Shown: piece after piece, positions 15,063 through 20,288 of the stretch | Layout of the letters: each line of letters begins with the position of its first letter | Position numbering within the stretch: the first letter of the stretch is position 1 | From: Pseudorhodobacter antarcticus | GTDB lineage: Bacteria; Pseudomonadota; Alphaproteobacteria; Rhodobacterales; Rhodobacteraceae | Direction: 5' to 3' | DNA length: 20,288 nt | Assembly: GCA_945897655.1 (NCBI GenBank) | Contig: CAMDHB010000019.1 | Coordinates: 1-20,288 of the forward strand | Notes under the pieces: model-generated | The model's database searches: none | What the model saw: the letters and a program-made list of their open reading frames with translations, nothing else | What the model was told of the DNA's origin: nothing | Position numbers and translations under genes: made by a program

Positions 15063-15102
15063 GCTGGACGCAGGGCAAGCAGTTGTTCTTAATGGGTCCA
15101 GC
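15063..15102. promoter_or_regulatory. Separated inverted repeat in the divergent gap before the sugar operon
   Basis: GCTGGAC (15063-15069) and GTCCAGC (15096-15102) are perfect inverted 7-mers with 26 bases between, so the arm centres are 33 bases (about three helical turns) apart. The site lies in the 240-base gap (14931-15170) between the monooxygenase and the sugar operon, 68 bases before the latter's ATG. No clear promoter was found elsewhere in that gap; TTGCCA (15031) and CAATAT (15056) are 19 bases apart, which is too wide to trust. Confidence 0.25.
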
Positions 15103-15170
15103 AGATCAGGCGAAAGGCGGCCCCAAGCACCGCCCGCACATCAGCCAGCACGTTTGCCGGGGAGGGCATT

Positions 15171-16223
15171 ATGGCGACCACAACCAACAGTTACCCCAAG
15201 CTTCACAACGCCGCATGGCCGGGCATCGTGGGCAAGGGCGCACCCGATTCTGAACCGATCATCGCCTTGGACACGCTGTTGAAGCTGACCGCGAATGCCC
15301 GCGCCGGGGATCAGAAATTTGACGGGATCGACCTGTTCATCACCGCCCCCCATTTTTCCATCGACGCCGATGCAGGCGAAGTGCGGCGCATGTCGGACCA
15401 TATCGCCAGCTATGGGTTGAAGGTCGGCTCCTTTGTCGCGCCCATCTGGGGCGGGGCCGGGGGTGGGTCCGCAATGGGCAGCGCCGATGACCGGGCACGT
15501 TTCCTGACCCAAGTCCGCAAGGCCTGCGCCATCGGGCAGCAGATGCGCGAAATCGGCATTCGCCCGACCGGCGGCATCCGCGTGGACAGCTCGACCGGGG
15601 TCGGGGATTGGGACAAGGACCCGGTAGGCGGTACCAAGATGATCGCCGAAACCTTCCGCGAGGCCGGGAAGATTGCGCAAGACCACGGCGAAATCATCGT
15701 AGCCGAGGGTGAGATTTGCTGGGGCGGCATGCATTCCTGGCGCGAAAACGTCCGCCTGCTCGAGATGGTCGGCATGCCCGGCGTCGTCGGCTATCAGGCC
15801 GACATGGCCCATTCCATGCTGTTCGTTCTGGGTGCCAACGCCGAAAAAGACCGCCTTCTGCCCGCCGATTACGACTGGTCCGACAAGGCCGCCCTTGATG
15901 CCGCCTACAAACAGGTGGCCGACGCCCTGCGCCCCTGGACGCTGGATTTCCATGTAGCCCAGAACGACGGCACCACTTTCGGCTCGGGTGATCACGAGAA
16001 GACCGGGCGGCATTGCCGGATTGATGACCCGAATGGCCGTCTGGATGTGGTCAAACACGCCGGTTACTGGCTGCGCGATGGGGATACGCTGACCAAGAAG
16101 ATGCGCCATATCTGCTGGGACGGCTGCATGTTCCCCAATGCCGTGATGGAATCGCAAGACACCTGGAACAAGATCCTTGGGGCAATGGTCGCCGTGCGCG
16201 ACGCCCACGGCTGGACGGAATAG
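15171..16223 (+). CDS. Sugar phosphate isomerase/epimerase family TIM-barrel protein
   Basis: A 350-residue xylose-isomerase-like TIM barrel (COG1082 type), longer than the usual 260-300 residues of this group. Candidate metal ligands in strand order: Glu179 or Glu181 (AEGEICWGG), Asp211 (YQADMAHS), His261 (LDFHVAQND) and Asp317 (ICWDGCMFPN); the last would replace the more usual Glu. Substrate-side loops are rich in Gly and Trp (PIWGGAGGGSAMG, GVGDWDKDPVGG). GGGGAGGG precedes the ATG with five bases between, a strong ribosome-binding site. It is first in an operon with the dehydrogenase and ketose epimerase genes. It probably isomerises, epimerises or dehydrates a sugar or keto-sugar made by the neighbours. 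I recognise the superfamily but not a named enzyme. Confidence 0.82.
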   Translation: MATTTNSYPKLHNAAWPGIVGKGAPDSEPIIALDTLLKLTANARAGDQKFDGIDLFITAPHFSIDADAGEVRRMSDHIASYGLKVGSFVAPIWGGAGGGSAMGSADDRARFLTQVRKACAIGQQMREIGIRPTGGIRVDSSTGVGDWDKDPVGGTKMIAETFREAGKIAQDHGEIIVAEGEICWGGMHSWRENVRLLEMVGMPGVVGYQADMAHSMLFVLGANAEKDRLLPADYDWSDKAALDAAYKQVADALRPWTLDFHVAQNDGTTFGSGDHEKTGRHCRIDDPNGRLDVVKHAGYWLRDGDTLTKKMRHICWDGCMFPNAVMESQDTWNKILGAMVAVRDAHGWTE

Positions 16224-16232
16224 GAGGATATC

Positions 16233-17366
16233 ATGGCAAAAACCCTGAACGTCGGCATGGTCGGCTATGGCTTCATGGCCCGCGCCCATTCCAATGCCTG
16301 GGCCAATGTGTCCCACTTCTTCGACACCGGCTACCGCCCGGTCCTGAAAGCCGTCGCCGCCCGCAACACCGAAAAAGCCAGCGGTTTCGCGGGGATGTGG
16401 GGCTACGAACGCGTTGAAAACGACTGGCGCAAGCTGGTCGATGCCAAGGACATCGACGTCATCGACGTCTGTGTCCCGAACGACCTGCACGCCGAAATCT
16501 CCATCGCCGCCGCCAAGGCGGGCAAGATGGTGACCTGCGAGAAACCTTTGGCCCGCACCGCCGCCGAAGCCATGCCGATGATCGACGCGGTCGAGGCGGC
16601 AGGCGTGCCCAACATGGTCTGGTACAACTACCGCCGCGTGCCTGCCGTGATGCTGGTCAAGCATCTGGTGGAAAGCGGGCGGTTGGGGAAAATCTTCCAC
16701 TACCGCGCCAAGTTCTTGCAGGATTGGACGATTTCCCCCGATGTCCCCCAAGGCGGCGCTGGCACTTGGCGGCTGGATGTGGAGGCTGCGGGGTCCGGTG
16801 TGACGGGCGACCTCCTCGCCCATTGCCTTGACACCGCGATGTGGATCAACGGCGGGATTTCGTCGCTGACCGCGATGACCGAAACCTTCGTCAAATCCCG
16901 CAAACATGCCGAAACGGGGCAGGTTCAGCCCGTGGGCATCGATGACGCCGCCGCCGTGCTGACCCGCTTTGCCAACGGCTCATTGGGCACTTTCGAATCC
17001 ACCCGCTACGCAAGGGGCCACAAGGCCGCCTATACGCTGGAAATCAATGGCGAAAAGGGTTCCTTGGCGTGGGATCTGCACGACCTGAACCGGTTGCAGT
17101 TCTTTGACCACTCGGTCGAAGGCCAGCTGCGCGGCTGGACCAACATTCTGGTCACCGATGGCGACCATCCCTACCTTGGCAAATGGTGGGTTCCGGGGCT
17201 GATCATCGGGTACGAACATTCGTTCACCCATCAAGTGGCCGATTTCCTGACCGGCCTCACCACCGGCACCCCCGCCGCCCCCACCTTCCGTCAGGCGCTG
17301 CCCGCCAATCAGGTCTGCGACGCCATCATCGCCTCTGGCCAATCGGGCCAGTGGGTCAACTTGTGA
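16233..17366 (+). CDS. Gfo/Idh/MocA family sugar/polyol dehydrogenase
   Basis: A 377-residue NAD(P)-dependent oxidoreductase of the glucose-fructose oxidoreductase / inositol dehydrogenase family. The Rossmann motif NVGMVGYGFMARAH has glycines 11 and 13. The family signature CEKPLARTAAEA carries the conserved Lys104 in EKP. The C-terminal half has GDLLAHCLDTAMW, with the His and Asp positions typical of the active site. The family oxidises a hydroxyl of sugars, inositols or their derivatives to a ketone. There is no Tat-type signal, so it is cytosolic. GGAGG overlaps the stop of the preceding gene and gives tight operon spacing; the 3' end overlaps the epimerase gene (GTGA). Neighbours make a sugar or sugar-derived polyol the likely substrate; the exact position oxidised cannot be read. 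Confidence 0.92.
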   Translation: MAKTLNVGMVGYGFMARAHSNAWANVSHFFDTGYRPVLKAVAARNTEKASGFAGMWGYERVENDWRKLVDAKDIDVIDVCVPNDLHAEISIAAAKAGKMVTCEKPLARTAAEAMPMIDAVEAAGVPNMVWYNYRRVPAVMLVKHLVESGRLGKIFHYRAKFLQDWTISPDVPQGGAGTWRLDVEAAGSGVTGDLLAHCLDTAMWINGGISSLTAMTETFVKSRKHAETGQVQPVGIDDAAAVLTRFANGSLGTFESTRYARGHKAAYTLEINGEKGSLAWDLHDLNRLQFFDHSVEGQLRGWTNILVTDGDHPYLGKWWVPGLIIGYEHSFTHQVADFLTGLTTGTPAAPTFRQALPANQVCDAIIASGQSGQWVNL

Positions 17367-18211
17367 AGCTGGGGTTCAACCTCCTGCTTTGGACCACCCA
17401 TCCGACAGACGCCCATCTGCCCCAGATGCAGCGGCTGCAAGAAACCGGCTATGACGGGGTCGAGGTGCCTATTTTCACCGGCGACCCCGCGCATTTCCGT
17501 GCTTTGGGCGCGCGGATAGCCGACCTTGGGTTGCAGGCCACCGGGGTGGGCGTCATGCCCGGTGGCGGCAAAAGCTGCATTTCGGCTGACCCCGCCCAGC
17601 GCGTGGCCGCCCTTGACCACCTGAAATGGCTGATCGACTGCACCCATGCCTTGGGCGGTACCCTCTGCTCGGGCCCCTTTCACCAACCGTTGGGCGAATT
17701 CTCAGGTCAACCGCCACAGCCCGAAGAACTGACCCGCCTGGCCGAAACCCACAAAGCCGCCGCACAATACGCCGCCACGGCGGGCATCACGCTGGCCGTG
17801 GAACCGCTGAACCGGTTCGAATGCTATATCCTGAACACCGCCGCCGCCGCCGCCGAACTGACGGCACAGGTAGGCGAACCCAACTACGGCTATCTGTACG
17901 ACACCTTCCACAGCAACATCGAGGAGGTCTCGGTCGCAGGCGTCATTGCCCCCACCATCCATGCCATCAAACACGTCCACATCTCGGATAACACACGCGG
18001 CGTTCCCGGCGCAGGTCACATCGACTTCCAAGCCGTCTTTCGCGCACTCCGCCAAGCCAACTACGATGGCTGGATGACGGTCGAGGCGTTTGGCCAAGCC
18101 TTGCCCGACCTTGCCGCCGCCACCAAGATCTGGCGGCCCCTGTTTGACAGCCCCGAAGATGTCTATGAACGCGGCTACCGCCTGATGCGCGACGGGTGGG
18201 ATGCGGCCTGA
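17363..18211 (+). CDS. Ketose 3-epimerase (D-tagatose/D-psicose 3-epimerase family)
   Basis: A 282-residue TIM-barrel epimerase. The family motif EPLNRFE is at residues 147-153. The four metal ligands fall at Glu147, Asp180 (DTFHSNIEE), His206 (KHVHISDN) and Glu241 (VEAFG). Their spacings (33, 26, 35) equal those of Pseudomonas cichorii D-tagatose 3-epimerase (Glu152, Asp185, His211, Glu246), a strong match. These enzymes epimerise free ketoses at C3 (for example fructose/psicose, tagatose/sorbose, L-ribulose/L-xylulose). The start is GTG at 17363, overlapping the upstream stop as GTGA. The reading frame is open to 17183, but that part lies inside the dehydrogenase gene. Stop codon abuts that of the opposing mutarotase-like gene with no base between. 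Confidence 0.9.
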   Translation: MKLGFNLLLWTTHPTDAHLPQMQRLQETGYDGVEVPIFTGDPAHFRALGARIADLGLQATGVGVMPGGGKSCISADPAQRVAALDHLKWLIDCTHALGGTLCSGPFHQPLGEFSGQPPQPEELTRLAETHKAAAQYAATAGITLAVEPLNRFECYILNTAAAAAELTAQVGEPNYGYLYDTFHSNIEEVSVAGVIAPTIHAIKHVHISDNTRGVPGAGHIDFQAVFRALRQANYDGWMTVEAFGQALPDLAAATKIWRPLFDSPEDVYERGYRLMRDGWDAA

Positions 18212-18583
18212 TTACTTCCGCGGGTCGCCCCCGACAGCGGCCAGCCCGGCGTTCAGGTCATAAACCCGCTCCATCGGGGCCCACCAGTCGCCCGGTTGCA
18301 CCCAAGGCACCAGTTGCTGAAAGTCGTGCATCAGTGTGTCCCACTCCTTGGCACGCGGTGTCGTCTCCAGATAATTGGCGAAATCAACGCGGTAGTCGAA
18401 ATCATCCTGAACATGCAGCACCATGAACAGCCGGTTGCCGATCAGATAGATGTTTTGCGACAACACCTTGGCCGCCGCCATGCCGCGCATGATTTCGGGC
18501 CAGACGCGGGCGTGCCAATCGACATATTCCGCGATGATCGCCGGGTCATCCTTCAGGTCCAGCGCAAAGGCCAGTTCTTTCAT
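18212..18583 (-). CDS. L-rhamnose mutarotase-like protein
   Basis: A 123-residue dimeric alpha/beta-barrel-type protein of the RhaM (DUF718) family, which interconverts alpha and beta anomers of L-rhamnose and perhaps related sugars. Aligned by eye with E. coli RhaM: Tyr20, His24 and Trp28 in EYVDWHARVWPE match Tyr18, His22 and Trp26 in EYQRRHNPIWPE, and WDTLMHDFQQLVP matches the later WWKYMTDVMP region. It has about 20 extra residues at the C-terminus. The ATG at 18583 is chosen over the open frame back to 18697 because the latter would run into the ATPase gene and has no family resemblance. It is last in the ABC transporter operon, 11 bases after the ATPase stop, which suits a role on the imported sugar. 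Rhamnose itself is not proven as substrate. Confidence 0.83.
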   Translation of the reverse strand: MKELAFALDLKDDPAIIAEYVDWHARVWPEIMRGMAAAKVLSQNIYLIGNRLFMVLHVQDDFDYRVDFANYLETTPRAKEWDTLMHDFQQLVPWVQPGDWWAPMERVYDLNAGLAAVGGDPRK

Positions 18584-18594
18584 CGCAAGCCCAC

Positions 18595-19356
18595 TCAGTG
18601 CTTCATGATGATATCGGTCAACTCGTTCAGCGAGGTGTCCGATTTCAGGGTGCTTTGCACGTTCTGGCCATGCGCCAGAATGGCAAAGCGGTCGCAAACC
18701 CGGAAGGCGTGGTACAGGTTATGCGTCACGAACACGCAGGAAACCCCGCTTTCGGCCAGATCACGCACGATGTTCAAAACCTTTTCCGTCTCGCGCACTG
18801 ACAGTGCGCTGGTGGGTTCATCCAGCAGCAGGACATCCCGCTTGAAATGCACCGCACGGGCAATCGCCACAGCCTGCGCCTGCCCGCCTGACAGTTGTTC
18901 CACCAGAATATCGGGCGAGTTGATGCCTGCGATGCGGACATATTCATCCAGAATGCCCATCGCGGTTTCCCGCATCTCGGCCATCTTCAGAAAGCCGAGC
19001 TTGTTTACAGGCTCGCGCCCGGCAAAGATGTTGCGCATGATCGACATCGACCGCACAAGGGCAATGTCCTGATAGATGGTCTGTATCCCCGCCGCTTCGG
19101 ATTTCTGGCGAGACGATATGTCAACCTCGGTCCCGTTGCGGAAGAACTGGCCCTTGTCGGGCTGCACGACGCCCGACAGCATCTTGATCAGGGTCGATTT
19201 TCCGGCCCCGTTGTCGCCCAGAAGGCCAACCACCTCGTTCTTGCGCACCTCGAAATCGACGTTGATCAGCGCTTCGACATGGCCATAGGATTTTGACAGG
19301 CCCCGCGCCTCAAACAGGGGTACCTGACTTGCGGGGGATTGGGATTGGTCCGTCAT
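18595..19356 (-). CDS. Sugar ABC transporter ATP-binding protein (FrcA-like, single nucleotide-binding domain)
   Basis: A 253-residue ATPase with one ABC domain: Walker A GDNGAGKST (residues 47-55), Q-loop in IQTIYQDIALV, signature LSGGQ, Walker B VLLLDEPTSAL and switch His in FVTHNLYHAF. It resembles FrcA of the fructose/mannose/ribose transporter, which carries a single domain where RbsA/XylG-type CUT2 transporters have two fused copies, so it presumably works as a homodimer. The ATG at 19356 is preferred over 19365: AAGGAG lies about 10 bases before the former but one or two bases before the latter. It lies 45 bases after the permease stop and 11 before the mutarotase-like gene. Confidence 0.93.
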   Translation of the reverse strand: MTDQSQSPASQVPLFEARGLSKSYGHVEALINVDFEVRKNEVVGLLGDNGAGKSTLIKMLSGVVQPDKGQFFRNGTEVDISSRQKSEAAGIQTIYQDIALVRSMSIMRNIFAGREPVNKLGFLKMAEMRETAMGILDEYVRIAGINSPDILVEQLSGGQAQAVAIARAVHFKRDVLLLDEPTSALSVRETEKVLNIVRDLAESGVSCVFVTHNLYHAFRVCDRFAILAHGQNVQSTLKSDTSLNELTDIIMKH

Positions 19357-19401
19357 GACGTGCATTCTCCTTGGCAGGGCTAGGGCGGCGGCGGGCGGGA
19401 A

Positions 19402-20288
19402 TTAGTATCGTTTCTTGACAGCCTGGTTCAGTACCACGCCCACGACAATCATGATGCCGACAAACATGTCGAGGTAGAAACCCGGCAACCGCGCCAGGAT
19501 GATGGCATCCTGCACCAGTTGCAGCACCGCCGCCCCCAGCATGATGCCGATCACCGTGCCCCGGCCACCAAACAACGACACCCCGCCCATGACGCAGATC
19601 GCCACCGCGTAAAGCTCGATGAACAGTTGCGGGTTGGTTTCCGCCTTGCCCGACCGCATGACCTGAAACAGGCCCGCAAGGGCGGCAAAGACTGAACAGG
19701 TGATGAAGGCGAGGAGCTTGGTCCGCATCACGTTGATGCCAGCAAACCGGGCCGCGCGGGCGTCACCGCCCACGGCGATGAAATGGTTGCCGATCTTGTG
19801 GCGCGACAGCAGAAGATAGGCGACCAGCGAGAAGAGAAGGAAGAACCAGAACTGGTTCGGCACCTCCAGCGTCTTGCCGGTCATCGCCTCTTTCCAGCCA
19901 TCCGGGGCCTTGAACACCAAAGACCGCTTGTAGCCCACGATGAACGGGGCCGCCGTGCGGACGATGAACATGGTGCCCAGCGTGGTGATGAAGGACGGCA
20001 CGCCAAAGCGCAGGGTGATCAGGCCGTTCATCAGCCCCACCAGCACCGCAATCGCAAAGCCCAGCGCCAGCGCCAGCAGCCAGGGCACCCCCGCCAGATA
20101 GGCAAAGATCATGGCAAACGGCGCCACGACATAGACCGACCCGACCGACAGATCAAACTCGCCCGCGATCATCAACAGACCCACGCCCAGCGCGATCAGA
20201 CCAAAGTTCGGGATGGCCCGCAGGACAAGCGATATGTTGCCCGAGGAGAGGAAGAAGAAGTCGTCCGGAAACAGCAGCCCCGCCAGAA
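19402..20288 (-). CDS. Sugar ABC transporter permease (CUT2/BPD_transp_2 family), N-terminus off window
   Basis: A multi-pass inner-membrane permease of the ribose/xylose/fructose (CUT2) class. The frame is open to the right edge and reads SLVLRAIPNFGLIALGVGLLM before the family hallmark MIAGEFDLSVGSV, so the true start is beyond base 20288. A GTG at 20184 lies inside the domain and is not the start. At least seven hydrophobic segments are visible, plus GVPSFITTLGTMFIVRTAAP and a second family mark, GAAVLQLVQDAI, followed by a last helix ending VLNQAVKKRY. The segment GDARAARFAGINVMRTK is the cytoplasmic EAA-like loop that contacts the ATPase. The periplasmic binding protein is probably further upstream, outside the window. 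Confidence 0.92.
   Translation of the reverse strand, partial: LAGLLFPDDFFFLSSGNISLVLRAIPNFGLIALGVGLLMIAGEFDLSVGSVYVVAPFAMIFAYLAGVPWLLALALGFAIAVLVGLMNGLITLRFGVPSFITTLGTMFIVRTAAPFIVGYKRSLVFKAPDGWKEAMTGKTLEVPNQFWFFLLFSLVAYLLLSRHKIGNHFIAVGGDARAARFAGINVMRTKLLAFITCSVFAALAGLFQVMRSGKAETNPQLFIELYAVAICVMGGVSLFGGRGTVIGIMLGAAVLQLVQDAIILARLPGFYLDMFVGIMIVVGVVLNQAVKKRY

Noticed and set aside
13848..15092. A 414-codon plus-strand open frame opposite the monooxygenase gene
   Set aside because: Rich in Pro, Arg, Gln and His as expected from antisense of a GC-rich flavoprotein gene; the minus strand holds clear FAD and NADPH motifs.
15141..16907. A 588-codon open frame on the minus strand opposite the TIM-barrel and dehydrogenase genes
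   Set aside because: It spans two well-supported plus-strand genes and their junction, with composition typical of the antisense of GC-rich coding DNA and no domain.

Overview
The window looks like a chromosome segment of an alphaproteobacterium of the Rhodobacterales (Rhodobacter/Paracoccus type). The evidence is high GC with strong G/C at third codon positions, very short intergenic gaps, and gene families and layouts familiar from that order. I saw no tRNA, rRNA, CRISPR array, transposase, integrase or phage gene. Genes lie end to end; the longest stretch without one is about 240 bases (14931-15170).

Left part (1-6967). A trimethylamine-dehydrogenase-like iron-sulfur flavoprotein is cut by the window edge at its N-terminus. 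It converges on a small C-terminally anchored membrane protein. A divergent alpha/beta hydrolase follows. A minus-strand run comes next: luciferase-like flavin monooxygenase, a 754-residue RTX (calcium-binding, type I secreted) protein, and a di-haem cytochrome b561.

Middle part (6968-15026). N-carbamoylputrescine amidase (aguB) and a PfkB-family 2-keto-3-deoxygluconate kinase overlap by four bases. A LysR regulator faces them and is divergent from an NADP-binding F420-reductase-like protein followed by a GFA zinc protein. A cytosolic PAS-PAS-GGDEF-EAL protein comes next, with both catalytic motifs intact and no I-site. On the minus strand, a flavin-containing monooxygenase-like protein is followed directly by a small flavin reductase.

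Right part (15171-20288). This is the most coherent functional module and looks like carbohydrate uptake and catabolism. A plus-strand operon encodes a 350-residue xylose-isomerase-like TIM barrel, a Gfo/Idh/MocA dehydrogenase and a ketose 3-epimerase of the D-tagatose/D-psicose type. It meets, stop codon to stop codon, a minus-strand operon of a sugar ABC permease (cut by the right edge), its single-domain ATPase and an L-rhamnose-mutarotase-like protein. Together they suggest import, anomer conversion, epimerisation, and oxidation/isomerisation of a sugar that the sequence does not identify. No binding protein or dedicated regulator is in view.

The window is mostly recognisable metabolism. 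The points most worth a second look are the sugar module, the period structure of the RTX protein, several inverted repeats in short intergenic gaps, and a few active-site or pairing oddities.
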